The notes beneath the pieces are model-generated. The model worked only from the letters and a program-made list of their open reading frames with translations. It searched no databases and was not told where the DNA came from. The position numbers and the translations under genes are program-made. From Providencia rettgeri (GTDB lineage Bacteria; Pseudomonadota; Gammaproteobacteria; Enterobacterales; Enterobacteriaceae), in assembly GCF_041075285.1 (NCBI RefSeq), contig NZ_CP163512.1:682001-746000 (forward strand): a DNA stretch of 64,000 nt, in the 5' to 3' direction. How positions within the stretch are numbered: the stretch's first letter is position 1; the number at the start of each line of letters is the position of its first letter. Positions 9,086 to 18,975 of this stretch are shown piece after piece.

Positions 9086-9952
9086 ATGAATGCTGATGAT
9101 GTTACAGGTGCGTTGAATGATGCAACGAATTGGTTTGTCACAAACCAAGATCTGTTAGTTCAGTATGTTGTGAATATCGTTTCGGCTATCATCATCCTGA
9201 TTGTGGGTATGATGATTGCTAAATGGGTCGGTCGTGGCTTGCATCGTGTGATGACCATGAAAGGCATCGACACAACAGTAAGTGACTTTTTATCAGCGAT
9301 TGCCCGTTATACTATTGTTGCGTTTACCTTAATTGCTGTTTTAGGCAAAATTGGTGTTCAAACGGCTTCCGTGATTGCCGTTATGGGGGCCGCAGGTTTA
9401 GCCGTTGGTTTAGCATTACAAAATTCACTGGGTAACTTTGCCGCAGGTGTACTGCTGGTGGTATTTAGACCTCTGAAAGCTGGGGAATATGTGTCTATCG
9501 GTGCGGTTGAAGGCACAGTGCAAAATGTACAAATTTTTTCTACTACACTAAAAACGGCGGATGACCGGATCATTGTTATCCCGAATGGTAAGATAATAGC
9601 GGATAACATTATCAATACAACGCGCGAGCCAAACCGCCGTCAGGATATAATTGTGGGTGTGGCTTATGATTCTGATATCGATGTGGTAAAAAAAGTATTA
9701 GGGGACATTGTTGCTGCGGATAGCCGTATTCAGCATAGTAAAGGAGTTATTATTCGTTTGCATGATATGGCACCTTCCTCATTAAACTACTTAGTGCGTT
9801 TTTGGACAACGAATGGCGATGCATGGCCAGTATATTGGGATCTGTTAGAAGCCTTTAAACGTGCATTAGATAAGCACAATATTGGTATCCCATTCCCACA
9901 AATGGATGTACATTTACATCAACAGGGTTCACAGACCAATAAAATTCAATAG
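9086..9952 (+). CDS. mscS: Small-conductance mechanosensitive channel
   Basis: MscS forms a homoheptameric inner-membrane channel that opens under tension to release solutes during hypo-osmotic shock. The protein is 288 residues (286 in E. coli) with three N-terminal membrane segments, the glycine/alanine-rich pore helix in AAGLAVGLALQNSLGNFAAG, and a cytoplasmic beta/alpha-beta cage domain (ADDRIIVIPNGKI). ATG at 9086 is chosen because it follows AAAAGGGA at normal spacing and gives the family N-terminal length; the frame is open further upstream but that extension has no family counterpart. argO follows, as in E. coli, after a repeat element inserted in the mscS terminator. Confidence 0.95.
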   Translation: MNADDVTGALNDATNWFVTNQDLLVQYVVNIVSAIIILIVGMMIAKWVGRGLHRVMTMKGIDTTVSDFLSAIARYTIVAFTLIAVLGKIGVQTASVIAVMGAAGLAVGLALQNSLGNFAAGVLLVVFRPLKAGEYVSIGAVEGTVQNVQIFSTTLKTADDRIIVIPNGKIIADNIINTTREPNRRQDIIVGVAYDSDIDVVKKVLGDIVAADSRIQHSKGVIIRLHDMAPSSLNYLVRFWTTNGDAWPVYWDLLEAFKRALDKHNIGIPFPQMDVHLHQQGSQTNKIQ

Positions 9953-9976
9953 ATGTATTGTTAGTTAGACATGAAA

Positions 9977-10165
9977 AATGGCGCAATTTATAGCGCCATT
10001 TGAGGTTGTTGACAAAGTGGGATAAAAGCGTGGTTTTTCCCACTTTGTGTTATTAGGCGAAAATCAACATATTGATTTTCCTTATTTTTTCAAAACCTAT
10101 CCACCCTGCCGCCAAACATGTTATGTTTGTCAGCAGTCTGAATGGCGCAATTTATAGCGCCATTT
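9977..10165 (+). repeat. Interspersed palindromic element, copy 1, with duplicated flanking hairpin
   Basis: A perfect 25-bp hairpin sequence (ATGGCGC arm, TAGCGCCAT arm) occurs at 9977-10001 and again at 10141-10165. Between them lie 139 bp containing three further hairpins: ACAAAGTGGG with CCCACTTTGT, GAAAATCAA with TTGATTTTC, and CAAACAT with ATGTTTG. The same core occurs at 37.9 kb, at 48.2 kb (reversed) and, decayed, at 51.4 kb. The right hairpin with its T run works as the mscS terminator. No open frame is present, so it would need a helper to move if it is a mobile element. Confidence 0.8.
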
Positions 10166-10286
10166 TTTGCATATCGCCCAATCCTATAAGTCTTGCTTAT
10201 GGCCTATTAGAGTTAATCATTTCCACTGATAATAATTCATCGTTATTATTCATGCAGTTGAGTTGAATAATTATTAGGGTTTTTGC

Positions 10287-10919
10287 ATGTTTACAACATA
10301 TATACAAGGTGCGCTACTGGGTGCTGCAATGATTTTACCTATAGGGCCACAAAATGCTTTTGTTTTACAACAAGGTAGTCGTAAACAGTTTCATATGATG
10401 AGTGCATTTCTATGCGCTTTAAGTGATACAGTGCTAATTATTGGCGGGGTATTTGGTGGCAGTGCATTATTAAGCCAATCTGAAATATTGATGCAGTTAA
10501 TCACATGGGCGGGTGTTATTTTTTTAGCATGGTATGGCTACGGTGCATTTTGCACCGCACTTAGCCCCGATGATGTCATATTGCGAGCGGAAAATAAGGT
10601 CAGTACTCGCTGGAAAGTGATTGCGACATTGTTTGCGGTAACTTGGTTAAACCCCCATGTTTATTTAGATACTTTTGTGGTCCTTGGCAGCGTAGGCGGG
10701 CAGTTAGAGAGCCAGTTTCGCCCTTGGTTTACAGCGGGAGCATTAACAGCTTCTTTTGTATGGTTTTTTGCTTTAGCAATTTTGGCAGCATGGTTTTCAC
10801 CTGTATTGAACAAGCCTCGTTCACAGCGAATTATCAATATTTTTGTGGGTACGGTGATGTGGTTCATCGCAATTCAATTGGCAATACAAGGGCTTAAAGG
10901 TTTAGGTTTGATATCCTAA
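10287..10919 (+). CDS. argO: L-arginine exporter ArgO (LysE family)
   Basis: This inner-membrane exporter removes arginine, and its toxic analogue canavanine, from the cytoplasm. The 210 residues match the E. coli protein (211) in length and order: [20 protein letters not shown] at the N-terminus is the LysE family signature, followed by hydrophobic segments and the conserved [17 protein letters not shown]. In E. coli it is activated by ArgP with arginine as co-effector; the argP gene lies 0.9 kb downstream. The upstream region is AT-rich and fits such control, but no site is claimed. The intervening yggE-like gene and gene order match E. coli. Confidence 0.95.
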   Translation: MFTTYIQGALLGAAMILPIGPQNAFVLQQGSRKQFHMMSAFLCALSDTVLIIGGVFGGSALLSQSEILMQLITWAGVIFLAWYGYGAFCTALSPDDVILRAENKVSTRWKVIATLFAVTWLNPHVYLDTFVVLGSVGGQLESQFRPWFTAGALTASFVWFFALAILAAWFSPVLNKPRSQRIINIFVGTVMWFIAIQLAIQGLKGLGLIS

Positions 10920-11074
10920 TGACAATATAACCTCAACAGAATGATAAATGTGGTGAATTTCTTACTATTCTGATCTGCACTTTTTTTATGATGTGTTACT
11001 GTTAATTTGTACTCGGGATAGTTTATGGTGAACTGTCCCTTTTTTAGCGACAAATTATTGTATTGGGAGGTTCT

Positions 11075-11806
11075 GTGAAATTAAAATCTTTAGTTCTCGC
11101 TGCCATGGTGGCAGGTACAGCGGTTCCTACCCTGTCATTGGCTGACGCGTTACCGAATGGTCCCCACATTACGACATCGGGTAATGCTGTCGTGAAAGCG
11201 ACGCCAGATATGGCAACATTGAATATTGTTGTTGAGGTGACGGCTAAAGACGCAGCGTCGGCAAAAGCCGCAGTCGACAAACGCGTTGCGGAGTATTTCG
11301 AATTTTTAAAGAAAAATGGAATAGAGAAACAGGACATTAATGCAGCTAATGTGCGCACGCAGCCAAAATATGATTACAGTAGCGTAAAACAAAAATCGAC
11401 GATTGAAGGTTATACGGCGATTCGTTCAGTGGAAGTGAAAGTGACTAAACTCGACCAACTGAATACATTGTTAGACGGTGCGTTAGCCGCAGGTTTAAAT
11501 GATATTAATTCCGTGCAGTTTGGCGTGGTGAACCCAGAGCAGTATCGCGATGCGGCGCGCACCCAAGCTATCAAAAATGCAACCGAGCAAGCTAATGTGC
11601 TTGCAAAAGGGTTTAATGCTCAATTAGGTCCTGTGTATAGCATTAATTATAATGCACCTGCTGCGGTGCCGTATCCAGTGGCGGCAAGAGCCTATGGGGG
11701 TAAGATGAAATCGGCCGTTCAAGATCTCAATATTGATGAGACCTATGAACAGCAGAGTATTGATTTTAATGACCAAGTTGACGTGGTTTTTGAGCTAAAA
11801 CGCTAA
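11075..11806 (+). CDS. yggE: Periplasmic SIMPL-domain protein YggE (oxidative stress defence)
   Basis: A 243-residue exported protein of the SIMPL (DUF541) family. An N-terminal signal peptide ([22 protein letters not shown]) precedes a mature part with [32 protein letters not shown] and QTYEQ-like [17 protein letters not shown] blocks seen in E. coli YggE. YggE is reported to lower intracellular oxidant levels; the mechanism is unclear. The start is GTG at 11075, five bases after GGGAGG; a TTG 12 bases upstream overlaps that site and is unlikely. The gene is convergent with argP and the two stop codons overlap by 3 bases (coding ends overlap by 4), a compact arrangement. Confidence 0.92.
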   Translation: MKLKSLVLAAMVAGTAVPTLSLADALPNGPHITTSGNAVVKATPDMATLNIVVEVTAKDAASAKAAVDKRVAEYFEFLKKNGIEKQDINAANVRTQPKYDYSSVKQKSTIEGYTAIRSVEVKVTKLDQLNTLLDGALAAGLNDINSVQFGVVNPEQYRDAARTQAIKNATEQANVLAKGFNAQLGPVYSINYNAPAAVPYPVAARAYGGKMKSAVQDLNIDETYEQQSIDFNDQVDVVFELKR

Positions 11807-12720
11807 TCGTTAATTGCGATATCATCTTCTTGTTTTAACATCTGGCGTCCTGTTTTTAATAGGGCGTCAGTCACTTTTCTCATTGTCCGGCTTTCTGGCG
11901 CAAAACGGTGCCAGTACAGCATGCGTCGTTGGCATAATCCTGGCGTTAAATCGACTAATTCACGATTTTCTAACTCTTGAGCAATTTGTAAGTGTGGGAT
12001 CATACAACAGGTAGATCCTTGTTTAGCTAATTGCACAAAGGCCTCTGATGAATTAACGATATGACAAGGAACACTGCCCGGTGATAAGTCAAAGTTTTGC
12101 TGCACAAACGCTTGGTGCATATCATCCAAGTGGTCAAATGCCACTGCAGGTGCCTTCAATAAGGAAGAGCGAGTGACGCCATTAGGGAAATACTTGGCAG
12201 CGAAATCAGGCGAAGCAACAAAGATATAATCTAATGCGCCCAACTTATCGACTAGGCAGCCCGGTAAAGCCTGTGGCTGGATACTGATTGCGCCGACAAC
12301 TTCACCGCGTCTTAGACGTTCTTGGGTGCGTGTCTCGTCTTCCACTTGGATATTCAATCGGATAGGACTATTGCCTAACACAGGATTGAGCGCCGGGAGG
12401 AACCAGGTTGCTAAACTGTCGGCGTTGACCGCAAGGGAAAGCAACAATGGGGTAGAGCCTGTATTTTCGTCTCCGAGCCATTGTTCTTCCAACAATTCAA
12501 CTTGATGAAGCAGTGCTAACAGCTTTTGGCCTTGTTCGGTCGGCTTTGGCGGGACGGTTCGTACCAGCAAAGGTTGGCCAAATAAGTTTTCTAGCTGTTT
12601 TATCCGTTGTGAAACAGCGGATTGTGTAATGCATAGCTTCTGAGCTGCACGCTCAAAGCCGCGTTCGCGGATAACGGCATCCAGTGCTTGTAATGCGCGA
12701 TAATCGGGGCGCTTCATCAA
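11803..12720 (-). CDS. argP: LysR-type regulator ArgP (IciA)
   Basis: ArgP activates argO in response to arginine and modulates lysine-responsive genes. The N-terminal winged helix-turn-helix ([25 protein letters not shown] in two overlapping stretches) is nearly identical to E. coli ArgP, followed by the effector domain with [13 protein letters not shown] and [10 protein letters not shown]. Length is 305 residues against 297 in E. coli, with a slightly longer C-terminal tail rich in acidic residues. Two ATGs are adjacent at the start; the second, at 12717, gives the family N-terminus MKRPDYRAL. It is divergent from rpiA, as in E. coli. Confidence 0.95.
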   Translation of the reverse strand: MMKRPDYRALQALDAVIRERGFERAAQKLCITQSAVSQRIKQLENLFGQPLLVRTVPPKPTEQGQKLLALLHQVELLEEQWLGDENTGSTPLLLSLAVNADSLATWFLPALNPVLGNSPIRLNIQVEDETRTQERLRRGEVVGAISIQPQALPGCLVDKLGALDYIFVASPDFAAKYFPNGVTRSSLLKAPAVAFDHLDDMHQAFVQQNFDLSPGSVPCHIVNSSEAFVQLAKQGSTCCMIPHLQIAQELENRELVDLTPGLCQRRMLYWHRFAPESRTMRKVTDALLKTGRQMLKQEDDIAIND

Positions 12721-12910
12721 AAAGTCTCCTTGTTGTTATTCTGCTAAGCACTATGCCATATTTTTATTGATAACACCTGCAATTATTGCGGGCACTCGAC
12801 AAATCGCAAGAAGTCACGCACAAATGCACAGAACAACACTGCAACTTATTGCTTGCTCGGTATATACTAATAGAAGATTAGGTCTCAATTAAATAGCAAA
12901 AGGCATAAGC

Positions 12911-13579
12911 ATGACGCAGGATGAATTAAAAAAAGCGGTGGGTTGGGCTGCACTTGAGTACGTTAAGCCGGGCACGATTGTCGGTGTCGGAACTGGGTCG
13001 ACCGCATCGCACTTTATTGATGCATTAGCCACAATAAAAGGGCAAATTGAAGGTGCCGTTTCTAGCTCCGAAGCTTCTACGCAAAAACTCAAATCATTGG
13101 GTATTCCTGTTTTTGATTGTAATGAAGTGGATTCATTAGATGTGTATGTTGATGGCGCAGACGAAGTTGACCACCATATGAACATGATCAAAGGAGGTGG
13201 TGCTGCGTTAACTCGTGAAAAAATTGTCTCTGCGATTGCCAAAACGTTTGTCTGCATCGTTGACCAATCAAAACTTGTCGATGTATTAGGTAAGTTCCCC
13301 TTGCCTGTTGAAGTGATCCCAATGGCCCGTAGCTATGTGGCGCGTGAATTGGTGAAACTGGGAGGGACTCCTGAATATCGCCAAAACGTGGTCACTGATA
13401 ACGGCAACGTGATTTTAGATGTTCACAATTTAACGATTGTTGATCCGGTGGCATTAGAAAACACTATCAACGGTATCGCTGGGGTTGTGACTGTTGGTCT
13501 ATTTGCCAACCGTGGTGCTGATATTGTCCTGATGGGCACAACGGATGCAGGTGTCAAAACGATTAAATTGCCATCGTAG
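12911..13579 (+). CDS. rpiA: Ribose-5-phosphate isomerase A
   Basis: RpiA interconverts ribose 5-phosphate and ribulose 5-phosphate in the pentose phosphate pathway. The 222 residues (219 in E. coli) show the phosphate-binding [13 protein letters not shown], the active-site DGADEVD and [11 protein letters not shown] motifs, and the closing [18 protein letters not shown]. The ATG follows AAAGG at suitable spacing. A strong terminator comes 30 bases after the stop. Position between argP and serA matches E. coli. Confidence 0.97.
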   Translation: MTQDELKKAVGWAALEYVKPGTIVGVGTGSTASHFIDALATIKGQIEGAVSSSEASTQKLKSLGIPVFDCNEVDSLDVYVDGADEVDHHMNMIKGGGAALTREKIVSAIAKTFVCIVDQSKLVDVLGKFPLPVEVIPMARSYVARELVKLGGTPEYRQNVVTDNGNVILDVHNLTIVDPVALENTINGIAGVVTVGLFANRGADIVLMGTTDAGVKTIKLPS

Positions 13580-13611
13580 TGACTGACGATGAATTGATTT
13601 GTTTAGTCTAT

Positions 13612-13645
13612 AAGCCAGCAAGCGATTTAGCTGCTGGCTTTTTTT
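13612..13645 (+). terminator. Rho-independent terminator after rpiA
   Basis: AAGCCAGCA pairs with TGCTGGCTT and runs into seven T. Confidence 0.9.
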
Positions 13646-13787
13646 ATCCGATGCGCCTTATCTCCCCGTTCTTCTGAGCTGCACAGGGCAGAATCAATGC
13701 TCGGACTGGAGGCAGCGATCACGAAACAGTTTTATAAATATCATTAATTTAAAATTTATTTCATTTTTTTTAATATCCCGTTATTTT

Positions 13788-13803
13788 GGTGATATATCTC
13801 ACA
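13788..13803. promoter_or_regulatory. Candidate CRP site upstream of serA
   Basis: GGTGA-N6-TCACA differs at one base from the TGTGA-N6-TCACA consensus and lies about 280 bases upstream of serA, within a 500-base gene-free stretch (13580-14079) that holds only the rpiA terminator and AT-rich sequence. E. coli serA is known to be controlled by CRP and Lrp; use of this site is inference. Confidence 0.4.
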
Positions 13804-14079
13804 TTAATATGCATTGTGCAGGAAAAATCCTTATTTTGTGTTACTGCTCCTGATTTTCTGCCATTTAACTTCTTTTTCTTCGCGCTTTTTAGCATCTTTT
13901 AAGCAAACGGTTGTATTGATACTGCGCAGAATTTTGCTATGTTGGTATACGCTTTTCATACTTCAAGGTAGATGAATGTGCTGGTATGAATATGCCTTGA
14001 ATTATGTTGAGAAAAGTTATTAGTCAAACAAGCAAATTCATCTGTCACAAATTAAAAACGTTCACGATAGGGTAGGGAA

Positions 14080-15330
14080 ATGGTTAAGGTATCTTTGCAA
14101 AAAGACAAAATTAAATTTTTACTGCTAGAAGGTGTTCACCAAAGCGCGGTCGATAACCTAAAAGCCGCGGGTTACACCAATATTGAATATCATAAAAGTG
14201 CATTATCCGATGAAGAATTAAAACAAGCGATTAAAGATGCGCGTTTTGTGGGTATTCGTTCCCGTACTCATTTAACTGAAGAAATTTTTGCTGCGGCAGA
14301 AAAATTAGTGGCCGTGGGATGTTTCTGTATCGGAACCAACCAAGTGGATCTGGATGCCGCTGCAAAACGCGGTATCCCTGTCTTTAACGCACCTTTCTCA
14401 AATACCCGTTCTGTTGCTGAAATGGTATTAGGTCAGTTATTACTGCTATTACGTCGTATACCTGAAGCCAATATGCAAGCACACCGTGGCATTTGGGAAA
14501 AACAAGCGAAAGGCTGTTTTGAAGCGCGCGGTAAACGCCTTGGTATTGTTGGATATGGTCATATCGGTACTCAGCTGGGGATCTTGGCGGAAGGTATTGG
14601 TATGAATGTTTTCTTCTATGATATTGAAAACAAACTGCCTTTAGGTAATGCAACGCAAGTTCGTTCTTTGACTGAGCTGCTTAATATGAGTGATGTCGTC
14701 AGCCTGCATGTGCCAGAAACAGCCAGCACGAAAAATATGTTTGGCAAAGCGCAGTTTGACCGCATGAAACCAGGCTCTATTTTTATCAACGCGTCGCGTG
14801 GTACTGTGGTGGAGATCCCTGCATTGGCTGCGGCGCTGGAAAGCAAGCATTTATCGGGGGCAGCGGTTGACGTCTTCCCAAGTGAACCTGCGGCAAATAA
14901 TGATCCAAATGATCCTTTTGTTTCTGAGCTGATTAAATTCGATAATGTGATTTTAACGCCTCACATTGGTGGCTCTACTGAAGAAGCCCAAGAAAACATA
15001 GGATTAGAAGTTGCAAGTAAACTGGCAAAATATTCAGATAACGGTTCAACGCTTTCTGCGGTTAACTTCCCGGAAGTTTCTTTGCCTGTACATACTGAAG
15101 ACACTAACCGCTTCTTGCATATCCATGAAAATCGCCCAGGTATTTTGAATAGCATCAACCAAGTGTTTACTGAAAGCAATATTAACGTGGTTGGTCAATA
15201 TTTGCGGACATCGGGTAATGTTGGTTACGTCGTCATTGATGTCATGATGCAGACACCAAATCAAACAGATGAAGCGTTACAAAAACTCAAAGATCTGCCA
15301 GGTACTATTCGTGCACGCCTGTTGTTCTAA
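14080..15330 (+). CDS. serA: D-3-phosphoglycerate dehydrogenase
   Basis: This enzyme commits 3-phosphoglycerate to serine synthesis, using NAD+, and is feedback-inhibited by serine. The 416 residues (410 in E. coli) show the substrate domain (RSRTHLTEE, GTNQVDLDAAA), the NAD-binding Rossmann motif GIVGYGHIGTQLG, the catalytic-region HIGGSTEEAQENIG and a C-terminal ACT domain (HIHENRPGILNSINQVF) that binds serine. Serine made here feeds glycine and one-carbon metabolism together with gcvTHP and fau in the same window. The ATG follows a GGTAGGGAA site. Confidence 0.97.
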   Translation: MVKVSLQKDKIKFLLLEGVHQSAVDNLKAAGYTNIEYHKSALSDEELKQAIKDARFVGIRSRTHLTEEIFAAAEKLVAVGCFCIGTNQVDLDAAAKRGIPVFNAPFSNTRSVAEMVLGQLLLLLRRIPEANMQAHRGIWEKQAKGCFEARGKRLGIVGYGHIGTQLGILAEGIGMNVFFYDIENKLPLGNATQVRSLTELLNMSDVVSLHVPETASTKNMFGKAQFDRMKPGSIFINASRGTVVEIPALAAALESKHLSGAAVDVFPSEPAANNDPNDPFVSELIKFDNVILTPHIGGSTEEAQENIGLEVASKLAKYSDNGSTLSAVNFPEVSLPVHTEDTNRFLHIHENRPGILNSINQVFTESNINVVGQYLRTSGNVGYVVIDVMMQTPNQTDEALQKLKDLPGTIRARLLF

Positions 15331-15358
15331 TTTTGCCTAACACGTTTTATTTTTGATG

Positions 15359-15391
15359 ATATGGCGCAGGTATTGCTTACCAGCGCCATAT
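15359..15391. terminator. Terminator hairpin shared by serA and the fau coding end
   Basis: ATATGGCGC (15359-15367) pairs with GCGCCATAT (15383-15391) and is followed by T on the + strand. The right arm lies inside the last codons of fau (stop at 15377-15379), so the serA terminator is partly made of fau coding sequence. Confidence 0.75.
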
Positions 15392-15967
15392 TTTTTTCGG
15401 AGTAATAATTTCGGGTAATGGGATATCCCAATGCGCGGCGGGCAGTTGCTCAACAAGTTGGCAATCATGAGCTAGCCCTATTGGATAAAAACCCCGTTGT
15501 TGCCAATTCGCCAATGTCCTATCGTAAAAGCCTCCCCCCATACCTAGGCGTTGTCCATAGCTATCAAATGCCACTAATGGGATTAACATTACATCAAGTT
15601 GCTCTGGCGGCAGGACATCACGTACATCTAATGGGGGCTCTGCAATGTTAAAGCGATTGTTGACCAGTTGTGTATCTGGGCGATAGTGAAGAAAAAGTAA
15701 GTGATGGGCACTAACAGGGTGCAAAACAGGTAGATAAACCTGTTTATTTTGTTGCCATAAAGCATCAATAAGTGGCTGCGTATTGATTTCACCATCGAAC
15801 GATAAGAAGAGGGCGATGTTTTTTGCCTGCACAATTTTAGGATGTTGCAAGGCATTGACCTTAGCCTGTTCAGCGGCTATGTGTTGTTGTTCAGGTGTTA
15901 ACTGACGGCGAGCTTGCCGAATTGCTTGGCGGATATGTTGGCGTTGTGCGGAGTGTGTGTCTTGCAT
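15377..15967 (-). CDS. fau: 5-formyltetrahydrofolate cyclo-ligase
   Basis: The enzyme uses ATP to convert 5-formyl-THF to 5,10-methenyl-THF. 5-formyl-THF is a by-product of serine hydroxymethyltransferase that inhibits folate enzymes, which fits the neighbouring serA and gcv genes. The 196 residues contain LFLSFDGEINTQPLID, DVRDVLPPEQLDVMLIPLVAFD and the nucleotide-binding signature GMGGGFYDRTL near the C-terminus. It lies just downstream of the 6S RNA gene on the same strand, as in E. coli, and is probably co-transcribed with it. It ends convergently with serA. Confidence 0.95.
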   Translation of the reverse strand: MQDTHSAQRQHIRQAIRQARRQLTPEQQHIAAEQAKVNALQHPKIVQAKNIALFLSFDGEINTQPLIDALWQQNKQVYLPVLHPVSAHHLLFLHYRPDTQLVNNRFNIAEPPLDVRDVLPPEQLDVMLIPLVAFDSYGQRLGMGGGFYDRTLANWQQRGFYPIGLAHDCQLVEQLPAAHWDIPLPEIITPKKIWRW

Positions 15968-16100
15968 ATAAATAACCTACATTAAACGGCGATAGGAAAT
16001 AGCAATATTTAAAGCAGTATATCGCAAGCTTAGAGATAGTGTTGGTTAATAATCGGGTTTCAAAGATTTAATTGATTGAAATACAGCGAGATAAATATAG

Positions 16101-16282
16101 GGGGTCTCCAAGATGCCGTTGTAGACTGTAACCCTTGAACCCTTGGTTCAAGGTGAACGCAGTTTAGCAACCTTTAGGCTTCCTGAACGGATCAGGCATG
16201 CTCACCAGCGCAATAACCACATTCTATTTAGTTGAAATATCGGCTCAGGGGACTCGCCCACTCACGCGCATCTCAGAGAAAT
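16101..16282 (-). ncRNA. ssrS: 6S RNA
   Basis: Read on the minus strand, this 182-nt stretch aligns from memory along its length with E. coli 6S RNA: it opens with ATTTCTCTGAGATG, carries the AGTCCCCTGAGCCGATATTT block and GGTGAGCATGC, then CACCTTGAACCAAGGGTTC, and closes with GGCATCTTGGAGACCCC. The two ends pair into the terminal stem and the middle forms the open-promoter-like bubble. 6S RNA sequesters sigma-70 RNA polymerase in stationary phase. The position between zapA and fau is the conserved one. Ends are estimated by comparison and may be off by a few bases. Confidence 0.95.
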
Positions 16283-16393
16283 TTGGTTTGAGAACTTATT
16301 GTTACTCAGTGATTTCATTGTACGAAACTAGATTTAAAATGCAACCCTAATTTTGTATATTTTTTTCTACTAGTGTTTGATTAATAAGCAGAT

Positions 16394-16723
16394 TTACTCT
16401 AAGGGCAATACTTGTCTCTCAGTGATCTTAACCTGATCGTGCAACGCTTGTTCAATTGTATGTTGCAACATTTTTATCTTCTCTTCCATATTATAAGCAT
16501 AATCCCGCGTTTTTGTCTTTTCTTGTGCTAATTCGTGACAGACGTTCAATGCTACGATAAAAATAAGTTGTTCCATATTAGTCACGCCGCTTCTATCTTT
16601 CAGATTTTGCAAGCGTTGTTCTAACTCTTTAGCCGACTCAAGAAGGGCCTCTTTTTGTTCTGATGGGCAATTAACACGCATTGAACGGCCAAAAATTTGA
16701 ATGTCGACAGGTTGTGCGGACAT
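16394..16723 (-). CDS. zapA: Cell division protein ZapA
   Basis: ZapA binds FtsZ and cross-links protofilaments in the Z ring. The 109 residues equal the E. coli length: an N-terminal globular part ([19 protein letters not shown]) and a C-terminal coiled coil ([16 protein letters not shown]) used for tetramer formation. The start is ATG at 16723, preceded by GGAGG seven bases away; the frame is open further upstream but the extension has no ribosome-binding site or family match. It is divergent from ygfB and upstream of ssrS. Confidence 0.95.
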   Translation of the reverse strand: MSAQPVDIQIFGRSMRVNCPSEQKEALLESAKELEQRLQNLKDRSGVTNMEQLIFIVALNVCHELAQEKTKTRDYAYNMEEKIKMLQHTIEQALHDQVKITERQVLPLE

Positions 16724-16862
16724 GAAACCTCCATACTGAATAATATTCGCCATAAATAGGGTCGTATTTGGCGCAATTAATAGATAAGACAAAAGCATAC
16801 TGGTTAGCGGCTACCCTTGATGGTAGCATATCACGAATCATAAGCTAACATGACGAATTCAG

Positions 16863-17441
16863 ATGTCTATACAAAAAACTTTACCAAACTATGAAACACT
16901 GGACAAACTACTACAACAGCACTCAATCGCACTTACTGCGGCGGAAATCCATGGTTTAATAACCGGGCTAATCTGTGGTGGGAGCCGTGAGCATGGCTGG
17001 CAAACCCTCGTTCACGACCTTGCTAACGATGGTTTAGCATTTCCACAAACAGTTGCTCAACCGCTGCGTGAGCTGTTCGATGTTACCTTTGAAGCCCTTG
17101 ATGACAGCGAATTTGCTTTTACTATGTTATTTCCTGATGAAGACGCTTCGATATTTGACCATGCTGATGCACTTGCTGGTTGGGTTAACCATTTTTTACT
17201 TGGTATTGGTGTGACACAGCCTAACTTGGCAGATAAAAAAGAAATCAGCGAAGTGATTACAGATTTGCGCAATATTGGGATGCTTGGTTACGATGAAGAT
17301 GAAGACCAAGAAGAACTCGAGCAGGCGCTAGAAGAAGTGGTTGAGTATGTGAGAGTGGCTGTACAATTATGTTATATCGCGTTGGTAGAGCCGAAAAAAG
17401 GCCCAACTGCCGTTGAGAATAACAAGCCGATCCTCCACTAA
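16863..17441 (+). CDS. ygfB: UPF0149 family protein YgfB
   Basis: A 192-residue acidic helical protein identical in length to E. coli YgfB. Family features visible are [13 protein letters not shown] near the N-terminus, [19 protein letters not shown] in the middle, and the strongly acidic [17 protein letters not shown] before a closing helix with [10 protein letters not shown] homologue in Pseudomonas has been linked to beta-lactam resistance regulation; the role in this group is not settled. It precedes pepP, ubiH and ubiI in the same direction, with 164 bases to pepP. Confidence 0.93.
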   Translation: MSIQKTLPNYETLDKLLQQHSIALTAAEIHGLITGLICGGSREHGWQTLVHDLANDGLAFPQTVAQPLRELFDVTFEALDDSEFAFTMLFPDEDASIFDHADALAGWVNHFLLGIGVTQPNLADKKEISEVITDLRNIGMLGYDEDEDQEELEQALEEVVEYVRVAVQLCYIALVEPKKGPTAVENNKPILH

Positions 17442-17605
17442 TTGCGACTCGCTTGTTATTTAGCACAAGTGACTTTGGTTTACCGATAGGTAAAGTGAAG
17501 TTATTTTCAGTTGGTTTTAATCAGTGTTAAATCATTATCGTCGCACATATTGCTGTTCGCAGTATGTTAGCAACCTAATAATTCAGATGATAAGGCAAAA
17601 ACGGT

Positions 17606-18937
17606 ATGAATAAACAGGAATTTATTGTTCGTCGCAACGCATTATTAGCTCAAATGCAAGCAGGGAGTGCGGCAATTATTTTTTCTGCCCCCCCTGCGCA
17701 GCGTAATGCTGATTGCGAATACCCGTATCGTCAACACAGTGATTTTCTGTATTTGACGGGGTTTAGTGAGCCAGAAGCGGTATTAGTGCTGATTAAAAGC
17801 GACGAAAGACATAGTCATACCGTTCTTTTTAACCGTGTTCGTGATTTAACTGCTGAAATCTGGTTTGGTCGCCGCTTGGGGCAAGACGCTGCACCAGAAA
17901 AACTGGGTATTGATAAAGCATTACCTTTTAATGAGATTGAAGAGCAACTTTATCAATTATTTAATGGATTGGATGTGATTTACCATGCTCAGGGTGAGTT
18001 TGCTTATGCTGATAAGCTGGTGTTTGATGCGCTAGAAACTTTACGTAAAGGCAGTCGTCGAAATCTCCGTGCGCCACAAACGATGATCGATTGGCGTCCA
18101 ATTGTGCATGAAATGCGTCTGTTCAAATCTGAGGCAGAGCTGAATGCGATGCGCGAGGCGGGGCGTATTTCTGCGTTAGCCCATATTCGTGCCATGGAAA
18201 CCTGCCGTCCAAATATGTATGAATATCAACTCTGTGGTGAATTAGAACATGAGTTTACTCGTCATGGGGCGCGTTTTCCTTCTTATAACTCTATCGTTGG
18301 TAGTGGCGAAAATGCCTGTATTTTGCATTACACCGAAAATGAATGCCAAATGAAAGACGGCGAGTTGGTGTTAATTGATGCGGGAGCGGAGTTTGACGGC
18401 TATGCAGGGGACATCACCCGCACTTTCCCCGTAAATGGTAAATTTAGTCAAGCGCAACGTGAAGTTTATGCTATTGTCCTCAAAGCGTTAGAGACAGCAC
18501 TCTCACTATATCGTCCCGGTACTAGCATCCCTGAAGTGACGCGCGAAGTTGTGCGGATTAAAACGCAAGGATTAGTGGAGCTTGGAATTTTACAAGGCGA
18601 TGTCGATCAATTGATCGAAAACAAAGCATATCAAGCCTTCTTTATGCATGGTTTAAGTCATTGGTTAGGGTTAGATGTACATGACGTTGGTTTCTATGGC
18701 GCAGATCGTGACCGTAAGTTAGAAGTTGGAATGGTGTTAACCGTTGAACCCGGCTTATATATCGCGCCTGATGCAGACGTACCACCACAATATCGGGGTA
18801 TCGGCATTCGTATTGAAGACGATATTGTGATCACTGAAGATGGTAATGAAAACTTAACGGACTTAGTCGTCAAAGATCCTGATGAAATTGAAGCCCTAAT
18901 GGCCGCAGCAAAACAGCGTTTAGGGTCGATGTGTTAA
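17606..18937 (+). CDS. pepP: Xaa-Pro aminopeptidase P
   Basis: This cytoplasmic metallopeptidase removes N-terminal residues that precede proline. The 443 residues (441 in E. coli) comprise an N-terminal creatinase-like domain (DCEYPYRQHSDFLYLTGF) and a C-terminal pita-bread domain. The dinuclear metal ligands can be read in LIDAGAEFDGYAGDITRTF (two Asp), HGLSHWLGLDVHD (His), TVEPGLY (Glu) and GIRIEDD (Glu). It is the first of three tightly spaced genes with ubiH (38 bases) and ubiI (24 bases), the conserved pepP-ubiH-ubiI unit. Confidence 0.96.
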   Translation: MNKQEFIVRRNALLAQMQAGSAAIIFSAPPAQRNADCEYPYRQHSDFLYLTGFSEPEAVLVLIKSDERHSHTVLFNRVRDLTAEIWFGRRLGQDAAPEKLGIDKALPFNEIEEQLYQLFNGLDVIYHAQGEFAYADKLVFDALETLRKGSRRNLRAPQTMIDWRPIVHEMRLFKSEAELNAMREAGRISALAHIRAMETCRPNMYEYQLCGELEHEFTRHGARFPSYNSIVGSGENACILHYTENECQMKDGELVLIDAGAEFDGYAGDITRTFPVNGKFSQAQREVYAIVLKALETALSLYRPGTSIPEVTREVVRIKTQGLVELGILQGDVDQLIENKAYQAFFMHGLSHWLGLDVHDVGFYGADRDRKLEVGMVLTVEPGLYIAPDADVPPQYRGIGIRIEDDIVITEDGNENLTDLVVKDPDEIEALMAAAKQRLGSMC

Positions 18938-18975
18938 CAGTAAAAGGTTAATCATAAAAAGGTAATAAACAACCC

